The notes: a model not told the origin generated them from the letters alone. DNA of 64,000 bases from Negativicoccus massiliensis (GCA_900155405.1 LT700188.1:372001-436000), one strand, 5' to 3'. Numbered from the stretch's first letter, positions 18,711-27,218 are shown. Made by a program: numbers and translations.

Positions 18711-19429
18711 TAGTGACTCCGTTTCGCTAAAATCGTCGATAAATAGTTCAGCTTCGCATCTTCCGGCAAGGCACGCAAATCACGATATACGACCTCATCC
18801 GGCAGACCCGCACGCGAAATCATAATCGCATCATCGATCAAATTGTATTTTTCCATCAGCTTTTTAATTATCGGCCAAGTTTTATAAACTTTCATAATAA
18901 CCAAACTGTCGCTGACCGCAATGACACGTTCCAATTTTTCTGCATCCGCAGTACCGGGTAAAATGGTAATAACGTCTTCCTGATCGCCGACTGTCCGTCC
19001 GATACGAGAAGCAATCGCCAAAAAAGCAGGGATGCCCGGAATAGTTTCGATGGGATATTCCGTTTTTTTTAGTGCTCTAAAAATGTACATGTATGTACTG
19101 TACAACATGGGATCACCGAGCGTTAAAAATGCTATATCTTTACCTTCGGCCAACAATCCGGAAATAATTTTACGATTTTCCTCCCAGGCTCGCTCCTGAA
19201 CTGTCATGTCGGGAACCATCGGAAAAACGATAGGGATAACTTCTGTTGATTCTTTGATAAAAGGCTTGGCAATTTGGTAAGCAACCGAATCGGTTTTCTT
19301 TTCCGTTTTCGGAACGATAATCACGTCGACGTGCTCCAGTGTCCGTACCGCTTTGACTGTTAAAAATTCTGAATCGCCGGGTCCTACACCAATTCCATAT
19401 AATGTTCCTGTTCCCATACTAATCCCCAT
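18710..19429 (-). CDS. cbiL: Precorrin-2/cobalt-factor II C20-methyltransferase
   Basis: CbiL (CobI) methylates C20 of the cobalt-bound factor II using SAM. The 239-residue tetrapyrrole methylase shows GTLYGIGVGPGDSEFLTVKA, the FLTLGDPMLYSTYMYI motif and the ETIPGIPAFLAIASR motif that mark the C20 enzyme. Two starts are possible, 19429 and the in-frame ATG at 19417. The second gives the usual N-terminus but neither has a strong ribosome site. It lies 5 bases after cbiK, its substrate-supplying partner. Confidence 0.95.
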   Translation of the reverse strand: MGISMGTGTLYGIGVGPGDSEFLTVKAVRTLEHVDVIIVPKTEKKTDSVAYQIAKPFIKESTEVIPIVFPMVPDMTVQERAWEENRKIISGLLAEGKDIAFLTLGDPMLYSTYMYIFRALKKTEYPIETIPGIPAFLAIASRIGRTVGDQEDVITILPGTADAEKLERVIAVSDSLVIMKVYKTWPIIKKLMEKYNLIDDAIMISRAGLPDEVVYRDLRALPEDAKLNYLSTILAKRSH

Positions 19430-19434
19430 CCATT

Positions 19435-20289
19435 TTAAACAATAGAAGGAATCGCCGGTCGCCCATGTGAGCGACCTCGATACCGTTCACCGATAGCATC
19501 ATCCAAGTGCTGCATATATAGCTTGAGTATATCTTCAATTTGTCCCAAAGACTGCCAATCTTCTTCAACAATAAAACCGTATTCTGCCAACTTTTGAACA
19601 ACACTTTCTTCTTTACTGAATATATCCACACTTACGTGTTCACCCGCATGGAAAAAGAGGGGTTTAACATGAATCTTACGAATTCCCGCAAAACGCATTT
19701 GCTTTGCCGCTTCACGCCATTCGGGAAATCCCTCCAGCGTCCCTATCCAGACATTATCGTAGCCCAAATGATTCGCCTTGAGTTGCAACGCTGAATACAC
19801 CGCCTGCGCAGGATGATTCGTCCCATGCGCTAATAGCAAAAGACCTTCCTGTGGTGCGGAGGGAATTGTATCCTTTAAACTCTCCAAAAGCAATTGATAG
19901 TCATCCGGCCGTTCGTCCCCCTGACCGATAAAATACAATAAGGGTCGACCGATCACCAAACGTCTAAAAACAAGGTCTGCTTTCCATTTGTACACCAGTT
20001 GCATTACTTTCGAGTATTCCGCCCCCGGGATAATGTGCAAGGGTTGATACGCTACCTCACGATATCCTTCCGACGCCAAGTGGTAAAACATGGCACGCTC
20101 GCTGTAAAACTTTTCCCCTTCTTGTTTCGAGATTCGGTCGATGACAATCCGACTGGTAAAGGCGATGTAGACGTCCCAATCCGGATATGCTTTTTGAGTC
20201 AAGTGCTGCATATGTTTCAATGTGCGCTTACGTTCTTCTGTTAGCGTAGTACCAAAGCTCGTCAGCACAATTGCTTTGTCATTCATCAT
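19435..20289 (-). CDS. cbiK: Sirohydrochlorin cobaltochelatase CbiK (cytoplasmic, divergent)
   Basis: CbiK inserts cobalt into sirohydrochlorin without ATP, the first committed step of the anaerobic B12 route. The 284-residue protein has no signal peptide. It shows AIVLTSFGTT, the metal-site region HIIPGAEY, and the catalytic histidine in LLAHGTNHPA. The second histidine region reads FFHAGEHVSVDIFSKEE instead of the usual AGDHA-x-NDM-x-GDEEDS, which the exported paralogue at 28042 keeps. The metal or partner may therefore differ, but its position as first gene of cbiK-cbiL-cbiA-cobO supports cobalt chelation for B12. GGAGG precedes the ATG pair. Confidence 0.9.
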   Translation of the reverse strand: MMNDKAIVLTSFGTTLTEERKRTLKHMQHLTQKAYPDWDVYIAFTSRIVIDRISKQEGEKFYSERAMFYHLASEGYREVAYQPLHIIPGAEYSKVMQLVYKWKADLVFRRLVIGRPLLYFIGQGDERPDDYQLLLESLKDTIPSAPQEGLLLLAHGTNHPAQAVYSALQLKANHLGYDNVWIGTLEGFPEWREAAKQMRFAGIRKIHVKPLFFHAGEHVSVDIFSKEESVVQKLAEYGFIVEEDWQSLGQIEDILKLYMQHLDDAIGERYRGRSHGRPAIPSIV

Positions 20290-20346
20290 GTCCCTCCAAA
20301 ATCTTCTACCCTGTCATTTATTTCCATTATGTTATTTCATTAGTTA

Positions 20347-20380
20347 CTTTCCGAGCCGGCAACTCTGCCGGCTCGGAAAG
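20347..20380. repeat. 15-bp inverted repeat in the cbiK leader
   Basis: CTTTCCGAGCCGGCA and its perfect complement flank a 4-base loop. There is no T-run on either side, so it is not a standard terminator. It lies inside the predicted cbiK leader, between the promoter at 20455-20483 and the start codon, and is probably part of a folded 5' untranslated region. The rest of the ~160-base leader has no motif I can name; I do not see an intact cobalamin riboswitch. Confidence 0.7.
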
Positions 20381-20454
20381 TGCACCATAATTCATACCGT
20401 GCTGACTTCCGGGATTAGACAGGTAGGATGGTTTTGACGCCGTGCAATGTGCAT

Positions 20455-20483
20455 ATTATCAATCCATATAATACCATTGTCAT
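20455..20483 (-). promoter_or_regulatory. Probable promoter of cbiK-cbiL-cbiA-cobO
   Basis: On the minus strand ATGACA (plus 20478-20483), a 17-base spacer and GATAAT (plus 20455-20460) match the sigma-A consensus at 5/6 in each box. The transcript would start about 160 bases before cbiK. Confidence 0.6.
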
Positions 20484-20520
20484 GCAAACGATGCGAATTG
20501 CAATTTCCAGTGTGAACACT

Positions 20521-21297
20521 CTATCTCAAACTAAAGTTTACACGCACACGAGATTGTGTTTCGACCGGTGATCCGTTAACCGTTCCGGGCGCAAAGCGCC
20601 ATTTATATACGGCATCCACAGCCGCCTGATCCAACGCTGCATTCCCTGATGATTCGGCTACCCATGCGCTCGTTACAGATCCTTGCGCACCGATTACCAA
20701 ACCCACACCGACGGCACCTTCAACATTGGCCCGACGAGCGGATTCCGGATACTTCGGGTCGGGAGCGGAAAGTATGGATGGGCTTGTAGGCGGAGCAGTA
20801 TTTGAGCCCACGCCGGAGCCCGCACCTGATCCGCTCCCCGAACCGATACCGGATCCGTTTCCGGAACCGATACCACTACCCGTACCGCTACCTATGCCCG
20901 ATCCGTGACCGGTTCCCTGCCCTGTGCCGGAACCGGATTGTGAGCGTCGAACACGGTGCTTTCGCGTCGGTTTTGCCGGTGACTGCTCCGGCATCGTGGA
21001 ATAGGCATCATGAATTGGCGCTTCTACGCTTTCATCAATACTTTCTTCTGTGCTTTCCCAATCACTATATGCATCTGAATCATCCGGAAATGTCGACGCG
21101 TCCTGTGCGGCAATATCGGAACCGCCGCCACCGCCGCCACCCGGATCATAAATCTCGACTACCACGGGATCGAGAGATACGTGCTCCGGTGTTGGTGCAA
21201 AGTGAATCGCAACTCCGAATAAAGCAAAAACAATAGCATGCGCCAGAAGAGATCCTGTTATAGGCTTGCCCCAGCCCTCATTTTCGCCATAATACAT
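20521..21297 (-). CDS. tonB: TonB-like energy transducer
   Basis: TonB transmits the proton-motive force from ExbB-ExbD in the inner membrane to outer-membrane receptors. The 258-residue protein has one N-terminal membrane anchor (about residues 12-32), a Gly-rich patch, an acidic stretch, and a low-complexity Gly-Ser/Gly-Thr spacer at about residues 125-170. Usually this spacer is Pro-Lys or Pro-Glu rich. A normal TonB_C domain follows (PKYPESARRANVEGAVGVGL ... YKWRFAPG). The ATG at 21297 is preceded by GAGGT; the longer frame to 21342 overlaps exbD. It is last in exbB-exbD-tonB. No TonB-dependent receptor is encoded in the window. Confidence 0.93.
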   Translation of the reverse strand: MYYGENEGWGKPITGSLLAHAIVFALFGVAIHFAPTPEHVSLDPVVVEIYDPGGGGGGGSDIAAQDASTFPDDSDAYSDWESTEESIDESVEAPIHDAYSTMPEQSPAKPTRKHRVRRSQSGSGTGQGTGHGSGIGSGTGSGIGSGNGSGIGSGSGSGAGSGVGSNTAPPTSPSILSAPDPKYPESARRANVEGAVGVGLVIGAQGSVTSAWVAESSGNAALDQAAVDAVYKWRFAPGTVNGSPVETQSRVRVNFSLR

Positions 21298-21304
21298 AAC
21301 AACC

Positions 21305-21736
21305 TCAAGGTTGCGGCGCAGCCGGCGCCGGTTTCGCCCCATCGGTAGCGATACCGATGCGCGAAATGCCTGACAGCTTTACCTGATCCAAAACATACAT
21401 AAAGTTATTGTATTGTGACTCCGCATCCGCGCGCACCAAAATCGCCAGTTGTGGATTTCTGGCTTTTTCTACTTCAATACGTCGCCGCAAGTCCTCTGCA
21501 TGTATTGGTTCCTGTTCAAAGTAAATCGTACCGTCTTTTTTTACACTGATCGGCACGGTAGTTTCCATACTCACTTTAGCGGATTGTGTCTTGGGCAAGG
21601 ATAAATCCACTGATTTTTGAACAACCATGGTAAGCATACTCATCATAAAAAATACAAGCAAGAAAAAGATGATATCAATCATCGGGATAATCATCAGCTT
21701 CGGCTGCTTGCTTACCCGCATTTCTCTAAGCTTCAT
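21305..21736 (-). CDS. exbD: ExbD/TolR family biopolymer transport protein
   Basis: ExbD is the small stator subunit of the TonB motor. The 143-residue protein has a short cytoplasmic start, one membrane helix with the proton-channel aspartate in IIPMIDIIFFLLVFFMM, and a periplasmic domain ending in an Ala-Pro tail. I chose the ATG at 21736 with GGTGAG upstream; the track-like longer start only repeats exbB sequence. It overlaps exbB by 11 bases and is followed 7 bases later by tonB. Confidence 0.95.
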   Translation of the reverse strand: MKLREMRVSKQPKLMIIPMIDIIFFLLVFFMMSMLTMVVQKSVDLSLPKTQSAKVSMETTVPISVKKDGTIYFEQEPIHAEDLRRRIEVEKARNPQLAILVRADAESQYNNFMYVLDQVKLSGISRIGIATDGAKPAPAAPQP

Positions 21737-22343
21737 TCGGCTCACCGTCCACATGGGCCAGGTAAACAGATGCTAAACGTTCCATATCCGAAACAAGATT
21801 ATCCAAACGATGTGCCAAATACGTATGCACAACCAGTGCCAAGATAGCTACTAGCAAGCCGGTTGCCGTTGCTACCAGTGCTTCCCCGACACCGGCAGTA
21901 ATAGCAAAAGGTTGTCCTTCAGAAACGGATAAAATACTGAATGAACTGATCATCCCGGTCACCGTGCCCAATAATCCCAATAACGGAGACATTGTAACGA
22001 TGACATCCAAATAATTTAAATAATTGCGCAATAAAGATGCACCATGGGCTGCGCTGCCTTCGACAATGGCCGTTTGGCTGGCACCGGTATGAAGATGCCC
22101 TACTGCGTCACGAATCGTCATTGCCGGAAATCCGCCATCGTCATCCAAGAGCTGTTTCAAACCGCTGATATCGTTTTGATGCAACAGAGCCGGAATTTCT
22201 CCGACTAATTTTGGAATATCCGATTCTGCTTTTTGGTAATAACGAAATCGTTCAATCCCGATTGCGATGACTAAAATCGAACACAGTAACAAAGGATACA
22301 TTACCAGGCCGCCTGCATTAAATAAATGAAGTGCTTCACTCAT
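21726..22343 (-). CDS. exbB: MotA/TolQ/ExbB family proton channel
   Basis: ExbB forms the pentameric proton channel with ExbD. The 205-residue protein has three membrane segments (about residues 10-30, 115-140 and 155-180) and the family motifs SPLLGLLGTVTGMI and GVGEALVATATGLLVAI. It is the first gene of the TonB operon. AAGGAGAAAAGT precedes the ATG, and the leader contains an inverted repeat that may be an operator. Confidence 0.95.
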   Translation of the reverse strand: MSEALHLFNAGGLVMYPLLLCSILVIAIGIERFRYYQKAESDIPKLVGEIPALLHQNDISGLKQLLDDDGGFPAMTIRDAVGHLHTGASQTAIVEGSAAHGASLLRNYLNYLDVIVTMSPLLGLLGTVTGMISSFSILSVSEGQPFAITAGVGEALVATATGLLVAILALVVHTYLAHRLDNLVSDMERLASVYLAHVDGEPNEA

Positions 22344-22359
22344 ACTTTTCTCCTTCCTC

Positions 22360-22379
22360 TTCTCATTTTATGATGAGAA
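22360..22379. promoter_or_regulatory. Inverted repeat in the exbB leader, possible operator
   Basis: TTCTCAT and ATGAGAA form a perfect 7-base inverted repeat around a 6-base centre, 17-36 bases before the exbB start. It does not match the Fur 19-base consensus. A repressor site is possible but unproven. Confidence 0.4.
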
Positions 22380-22414
22380 TTTTCAAAACATAAAACCATG
22401 AAGTTTATAATAAA

Positions 22415-22594
22415 TCACAATATCAAAATACCATAGTTAACGATTGATGTAAATGCCTCCCCATCATTTTCTTGCAATGAACCTAGACGATTGCGAATTT
22501 CGTGCAAGTCTTGCGTGGACTATCCTTCATCTTTAAAACTCCGTTCGTATGAATAAGATGCTCCTTGCCGCATAACGGGCCGCCACAAACTTTT
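22415..22594 (-). pseudogene. Possible remnant of a small decayed gene
   Basis: The 329 bases between exbB and the chelatase D gene hold no intact gene. On the minus strand a 60-codon stretch with one TAG (plus 22520-22522) reads a coding-like tail, DLHEIRNRLGSLQENDGEAF followed by TSIVNYG, ending at a TGA at 22415. In another frame just upstream an ATG at about 22616 opens a 26-codon frame. A frameshift plus a nonsense change in a small gene would give this picture. I do not recognise the family, and chance is possible. Confidence 0.3.
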
Positions 22595-22632
22595 TTACAG
22601 TCCCTTGAATCATCCTGTAAATAAAAATGCGG

Positions 22633-22664
22633 AAAAGCAACATCCAAACAACTGTGTTGCTTTT
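22633..22664 (-). terminator. Terminator after the chelatase D gene
   Basis: AAAAGCAACA and TGTTGCTTTT form a 10-bp stem with a 12-base loop, 9 bases after the stop codon. It separates the chelatase operon from exbB-exbD-tonB, so the two are likely separate transcripts. Confidence 0.65.
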
Positions 22665-22672
22665 TCACATTC

Positions 22673-24577
22673 TTAATGTTGGTAGTGATCTTGGACAATG
22701 CGCAATACTTTTTCATCCGATAAATCTTTGACGTGATAATAGGTCGCCCCCATGGAAGAGGCCAATTTCTTAGCGATCCCCATGCTGATGAAATCTGTTT
22801 CGGTATCGATCACCACCATAGCTGCTCCGGTACTACGCAACTTTTCGCCCAGTTCGATCGCCTCATCTACCGGGTTACCGCCCGAAAGCGAAGAGGTCGC
22901 ACGACCGTCAGTCACTAAGAGAAATACCGGTCGTACTTCCGGATCCTGAAATTTCAATTGCGCAAGCACGGCAAGTGACATTTCAAGCGCAGCCGCCAAC
23001 GGGGTTTTACCGCCCGTAGGTAATTCCTTCAAAGCTTTTTGTGCCAAATCAATACTACGCGTCACGGGCAATAAAAGTTCCGCCGTATTGCGTCGAAATG
23101 TTATCAGACCTATGCGATCACGCTTTTGATAGGCTTCTTGTAAAAGGCCGTAAATGGCTCCTTTTACCGCTCCCATGCGATGCCTTGCTCCCATCGATCC
23201 CGATGCATCCACACAAAACAAAAAAACGGTTCCGGTGCGTTTTTCGCGCACCTTCTGACGTAAGTCATCCTTTTCGAGAGCAATGGCCAAGCCGTGTTTT
23301 TCTCGTTGCTTTTGGTACGGCGCGGCAGCACGAATGGTCGCATCTAACGCAAGGTCGGTCACCTCATGGGCCATCGGCACGGCACGAATGTATCGTCCCT
23401 GTTTTAAATCTGTCTTCGTTCGCTGCCGTTTCCCCGAACCTTTACGCTTAAAGCGATCCACATTCATAGTGACTTGCAGCTGTAACGCCGAAAACGCTTT
23501 ATTGATATCTTCCCAAGTTTCCGGCGGCAGCGGCATTTGTGGATTCGGCGGCGTATCGGCTTCCTGGGAGTCGTCATCATTTGTATCAAAGTCGTTATCT
23601 TCCGGTAGATTGGATGGAGGCGGCGATAATTCTTGTGCATCATTCTGCGGCGGTAGATCCGCAGAATCCTCAGGTTGATCCGGCGGTGGCGGTGGTTGTT
23701 GCTCCGGCTGTTCCTGCGGTGCATGTTCGGGTTGATGCATACGATGAGGCAACACAAAATACGCTGCGCGTTCCATGTCATCGGGAATCAGGAAATTGCG
23801 GCCGGCAAGAGCCGCTACCGCTTTCGTCGCTTCCAGTAAAATGATATCCCCGCGATGCCCCGCAAGCCACGCATTTTCACTATATACCGCCGCCAACTGC
23901 AGCATGGGCGCCGGCACCTCCATTTGCGGAATGATGGCTTGTGCTGTTATTACTTTCTTGCGCAATTTTTCGGTTTCTTCTGCATAGCGTTTCACAAAGG
24001 CTATGCGATCTTTTTCGTACGCTAAAACACGACGAACAATCTCCTGTCGTTTGGCAGGGTCGGTTTCCGCCTGTGCATTGACAAACATCCCGAATCGATC
24101 CAAAAGCGAATCGCTCAATGTTCCTTCTTCGGGGTTCATCGTGCCGATCAGCATAAAGTCGGTCGGGTGCGAATAGGAAAGTCCTTCGCGTTCGATTTTA
24201 TTTTCATGCGTTTCATGAACCTGCAGAATCGCCGCCAAAAGGTCTCGCCGCAGAAGATTGATTTCATCGATGTATAAAATTTGTTGATCCGCTTTGGCAA
24301 GCAAGCCGGGTAAAAATATGCGTTTACCATCAGCCAACGTTTTTTCCAAGTCAATATGACCGAAGACGCGGTCTTCCGTTGCGGAAAGTGGTAATTCTAC
24401 CAAAGTCTGCTCAGTTAATGCCATCGCGGAGCGCAGCAGTGTGCTTTTCGCTGTCGCCTTGGTTCCGGAAATCAGCAGGCCTCCGATCTTCGGATTGACT
24501 AAAGCCAGGAGAATGGCTTCTTTTACATCATCCTGGCCGACCACGGCAACAAACGGATAGATATAAGGATAGCTCAT
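22673..24577 (-). CDS. Magnesium/cobalt chelatase D-type subunit (AAA+ plus VWA)
   Basis: This 634-residue protein has the layout of BchD/ChlD. The N-terminal AAA+ domain (about 1-300) has [13 protein letters not shown] in place of a classic Walker A and keeps [10 protein letters not shown] Pro/Gln/Asp-rich linker follows (about 305-380). The C-terminal von Willebrand A domain has an intact MIDAS motif, [13 protein letters not shown]. In chelatases the I and D subunits form an ATP-driven ring that works on a large H or CobN subunit holding the tetrapyrrole. No such subunit is encoded in this window. The start overlaps the I-type gene by 4 bases. Confidence 0.93.
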   Translation of the reverse strand: MSYPYIYPFVAVVGQDDVKEAILLALVNPKIGGLLISGTKATAKSTLLRSAMALTEQTLVELPLSATEDRVFGHIDLEKTLADGKRIFLPGLLAKADQQILYIDEINLLRRDLLAAILQVHETHENKIEREGLSYSHPTDFMLIGTMNPEEGTLSDSLLDRFGMFVNAQAETDPAKRQEIVRRVLAYEKDRIAFVKRYAEETEKLRKKVITAQAIIPQMEVPAPMLQLAAVYSENAWLAGHRGDIILLEATKAVAALAGRNFLIPDDMERAAYFVLPHRMHQPEHAPQEQPEQQPPPPPDQPEDSADLPPQNDAQELSPPPSNLPEDNDFDTNDDDSQEADTPPNPQMPLPPETWEDINKAFSALQLQVTMNVDRFKRKGSGKRQRTKTDLKQGRYIRAVPMAHEVTDLALDATIRAAAPYQKQREKHGLAIALEKDDLRQKVREKRTGTVFLFCVDASGSMGARHRMGAVKGAIYGLLQEAYQKRDRIGLITFRRNTAELLLPVTRSIDLAQKALKELPTGGKTPLAAALEMSLAVLAQLKFQDPEVRPVFLLVTDGRATSSLSGGNPVDEAIELGEKLRSTGAAMVVIDTETDFISMGIAKKLASSMGATYYHVKDLSDEKVLRIVQDHYQH

Positions 24578-25605
24578 GACGCTTGGCCGTTTAAAACCTG
24601 ATCAATCACGGTAAAGTCGATGCCGGTTTCTTCAAACGGTTTACGGCGCATACGGTGCGGCAAAACAAGTTCCGCCGCTGCCTTCAAATCTGCCAACGTC
24701 ACTTCGCTGCGGCCATCAAAAGCGGCGATCGTCATTGCTGTTTTGAGCATTGTAATATCGGCTCGATGACCATCGACGTCCAACGCCACGGAAAGTTCTG
24801 CCGTTTTAGCCAACGCCTCATCGGGAACTTGAACAGTAGGCAAGAGCACACGGGCGCGATGAATCTTTTTCTCCAATTGCTTTTGTTCTTCCGCGTATTC
24901 TTCCGCAAATTTTTCCGGATCCGCTTCATACGCCAGGCGACGTTTAATAACTTCTACACGTTGCTGCGCATCGTGTTCGCCAACAACTTCAACAGAAAGC
25001 CCGAAGCGATCCAATAGTTGCGGACGAATATCACCTTCTTCGGGGTTCATCGTACCGATTAAGACAAATTTAGCCGGGTGCGACATGGAAACGCCTTCGC
25101 GTTCTACGGTATTAACCCCCATTGCCGCGGCATCCAACAATACGTCAACAACATGATCATCCAGCAGATTGATTTCATCCACATATAAAATATTTCGATT
25201 CGCCTCTGCCAAAATGCCCGGCTCAAATTTCTTTTTGCCTTGCGAAATAGCATGTTCTAAATCCAATGTGCCCACTACACGATCTTCCGTCGCATTGACC
25301 GGCAATTCAACTACTTTCATGCGTGTTTCATAGGTGGCAAGAGTTTCGCCCGCAGCCTGCCGTTCCATACAGTCACTGCAGAAAAGCCCCGGTTCTTCCG
25401 GATCACAACGGAACTCGCAATCTTTTACCGCATCAATCGGCGGCAAAACATCGGCTAATGCACGAACTGCAGTAGATTTTGCCGTACCCTTTTCTCCTTT
25501 AATAAGAACCCCACCGATCGCGGGGTTAATGGCATTTAAAAGCAACGCCTTTTTCATGCGTTCCTGGCCTACAATAGCAGTAAATGGGTAGTTTTGACGT
25601 TTCAT
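24574..25605 (-). CDS. Magnesium/cobalt chelatase I-type AAA+ ATPase
   Basis: This is a BchI/ChlI-like AAA+ ATPase of 343 residues. It shows [20 protein letters not shown], Walker [16 protein letters not shown], a four-cysteine insertion ([17 protein letters not shown]) and Walker [14 protein letters not shown]. The cysteine insertion is common in I-subunits of the CobN-associated type. I use the ATG at 25605, with AAAGGAG 8 bases before it and an ATGA overlap with the radical SAM gene. The open frame to 25746 only re-reads that gene. The D-type partner follows with a 4-base overlap, so the three are one operon. Confidence 0.94.
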   Translation of the reverse strand: MKRQNYPFTAIVGQERMKKALLLNAINPAIGGVLIKGEKGTAKSTAVRALADVLPPIDAVKDCEFRCDPEEPGLFCSDCMERQAAGETLATYETRMKVVELPVNATEDRVVGTLDLEHAISQGKKKFEPGILAEANRNILYVDEINLLDDHVVDVLLDAAAMGVNTVEREGVSMSHPAKFVLIGTMNPEEGDIRPQLLDRFGLSVEVVGEHDAQQRVEVIKRRLAYEADPEKFAEEYAEEQKQLEKKIHRARVLLPTVQVPDEALAKTAELSVALDVDGHRADITMLKTAMTIAAFDGRSEVTLADLKAAAELVLPHRMRRKPFEETGIDFTVIDQVLNGQAS

Positions 25606-26696
25606 ACGACAACTCCTTTGTGAATAATATCTTTCTGCTCTCGATGAATAAATATTTTCTTTAATACACATTCTGCTTCCTGCGCTTGTTTGCTTTTGAC
25701 CCAGCGAGCATAACACCCGCCGCCGCAAACTTTCAAGTAATCGCATTCACGACATTGCTCGAGCATCTCTTCGAGACGTTCATGAACGGTTTGCAGGCGT
25801 TCGGTCTGAATTTCTTCCTTATAAGAGCCCAAGCGAAACTCCGGCTGGCCGGACAAGGAGGCACAGGCATAACAGTCACCACTCGGATCCACATATAGTG
25901 CACGATTGGTAAGGGCATAACAATGACCGAACGGAGCCAATTTCCCCTCTATTAACAAGCGAATTCGTTCGCTATGAGAAAAGGTAATTTTTTTACCTGT
26001 CTTTCGATAAAACCAATCCGCTTTCTGAAACACTTTGGCCAAAGCCGTCTGCATTTCGCTGCCGGTAACGGTATCGGATACGCTCGCGCGGCCTTGCGGC
26101 CGTAAAATATCAAAACCGATGCGAAATACATTCCCGGCATAATAGGCCATGGGGATTAACGAATCCAAATACCGGATATTATGTCGACCCACCACGCAGG
26201 TAATACCTACGCCCAGGCCGGCATCACGCAAAATGGATAACCCGCGCATGATATGGTGTGCTGTACCTGTACCGTCAGGATAAGTTCTAGCCGCATTATT
26301 ACGTGTCACGTCCCCATCCAAGCTCACGCCGATACCGATTTTGTGCTTCGCAAAATATTCCGCGATAGCAGGCGTGATCAAACTGGCATTTGTCTGTATC
26401 TGCCACTTGACATGGTAATTTTTTTCGGCAGCATACTCGACTGCGTAGCACAATCGGTCAAAAGCCAACAAGGGCTCTCCTCCGGTTAATTGTACAGTCA
26501 CCGCTTTTCCGTTAGCCGCGGCCATATCCAACGCCCATCGAATGGCGGCATGAGGCAGTTTAACAAGTGCTTGATTCGCCGCATAGCAGTAACAGCATTT
26601 AAAATTGCAGGCTCCGGTTAACGCCAGAATTAAAAACTCCGGAGACAAATAACACCACTTCCCCTGTTCCTTTCGCACGGAGGTCCTCATGCGCAT
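25602..26696 (-). CDS. Radical SAM/SPASM domain protein (function unknown)
   Basis: The 364-residue protein carries the radical SAM cluster motif CNFKCCYC (C-x3-C-x2-C, about residues 34-41), the [11 protein letters not shown] motif, and a SPASM-type C-terminal cysteine set: [15 protein letters not shown] and then [23 protein letters not shown] proteins often modify peptides or proteins, and some act in heme d1-type pathways; the substrate here is unknown. It heads the operon with the chelatase I and D genes. The ATG at 26696 lacks a good ribosome site. In frame upstream, beyond a single TGA, lies another 28-codon open stretch ending in a cysteine-rich motif, so the true N-terminus is uncertain (see findings). 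Confidence 0.88.
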   Translation of the reverse strand: MRMRTSVRKEQGKWCYLSPEFLILALTGACNFKCCYCYAANQALVKLPHAAIRWALDMAAANGKAVTVQLTGGEPLLAFDRLCYAVEYAAEKNYHVKWQIQTNASLITPAIAEYFAKHKIGIGVSLDGDVTRNNAARTYPDGTGTAHHIMRGLSILRDAGLGVGITCVVGRHNIRYLDSLIPMAYYAGNVFRIGFDILRPQGRASVSDTVTGSEMQTALAKVFQKADWFYRKTGKKITFSHSERIRLLIEGKLAPFGHCYALTNRALYVDPSGDCYACASLSGQPEFRLGSYKEEIQTERLQTVHERLEEMLEQCRECDYLKVCGGGCYARWVKSKQAQEAECVLKKIFIHREQKDIIHKGVVV

Positions 26697-26717
26697 CGTA
26701 TACGTGCCACATTGCGT

Positions 26718-26804
26718 TCAGTGGCGACATTGCGTAGGAAGAACCAATAAAGTCTTCAAAAGCAGACCTTTACTCCGCAATAATTGTTTGAACTTCATTA
26801 TCAT
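26718..26804 (-). other. 28-codon open frame ending in TGA, in frame with the radical SAM gene
   Basis: On the minus strand an ATG at 26804 opens a 28-codon frame that ends at a TGA (plus 26718-26720), 7 codons before the annotated radical SAM start and in the same frame. It reads MKFKQLLRSKGLLLKTLL and then VLPTQCRH; after the TGA the frame continues TQCGTYT into the annotated protein. A cysteine at the TGA would complete a CxxCxxC motif. This could be the true N-terminus broken by a nonsense change, a selenocysteine codon, or an upstream leader peptide. No strong ribosome site or SECIS hairpin is evident. Confidence 0.45.
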
Positions 26805-26981
26805 AATACACTCTTTTTGCTCTCAACAAAATACATTTTAGCAAATCACTATTCTTGGTCGGCAATACATCATAATAAAACACCGTACATTTCTGCATTT
26901 ATCGGATCTCTCCGGCTATTCCCGAGAAGCTAATTCGGTTACTCTAAATATTTGTACCGCATATTCCGTCAGGCTGTCCGG

Positions 26982-27203
26982 TTACACATCAATCACCGCA
27001 AATCGCCCGGCAGTCACTGCATGAATATCGTTTACAAAAACAAACGCTGCTATAATACCTCGGCTCCGACCAAGTAGCGACAATCCCGGATCTGAAACAG
27101 GTTTATGAATTCACTCATTCCAACACTACGCCGGTCAATGATACCGTGTCGGCTCCCAAAACAGCTGCGCAAATATGTAATAGTCGAACATACCAGCACT
27201 ACT
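26982..27203. other. Intergenic stretch with coding-like fragments, no intact gene
   Basis: The 722 bases between 26697 and 27418 hold no complete gene. Two fragments look coding. On the minus strand, about 27105-26982 reads VSDPGLSLLGRSRG and then AAFVFVNDIHAVTAGRFAVI before a TAA. On the plus strand, 27056-27203 reads GSDQVATIPDLKQVYEFTHS before a TGA. They overlap, so at most one can be real. I assign no family. The rest, 26805-26981 and 27250-27418, is AT-rich with nothing I can name. Confidence 0.3.
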
Positions 27204-27218
27204 GACTGTTCCTGCGCA

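Noticed and set aside
20290-20450. Cobalamin riboswitch before cbiK
   Set aside because: Only a short stretch recalls the B12 box. The conserved core elements (GGTGAAAATCC-like and AAGGGAA-like segments) are not there, so I report an unnamed structured leader instead.
20790-20945. CRISPR or intergenic tandem repeat
   Set aside because: The repeat is in frame within tonB and encodes a Gly-Ser/Thr low-complexity spacer; units are 6-12 bases and imperfect.
20802-21236. Long plus-strand open frames over tonB
   Set aside because: They arise opposite the low-complexity tonB sequence. No ribosome site or conserved motif supports them, and tonB is clearly real.
25370-25450. Four-cysteine insertion in the chelatase I-type subunit as a novelty
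   Set aside because: The same insertion is common in I-type subunits associated with CobN-like chelatases.
25606-25746. N-terminal extension of the chelatase I-type subunit
   Set aside because: It only re-reads the end of the radical SAM gene in another frame; the ATG at 25605 has a good ribosome site and a conserved N-terminus.
26650-26717. SECIS element for selenocysteine at the TGA at 26718
   Set aside because: A hairpin can be drawn about 24 bases downstream, but the distance, the bulge and the apical loop do not fit known bacterial SECIS elements.
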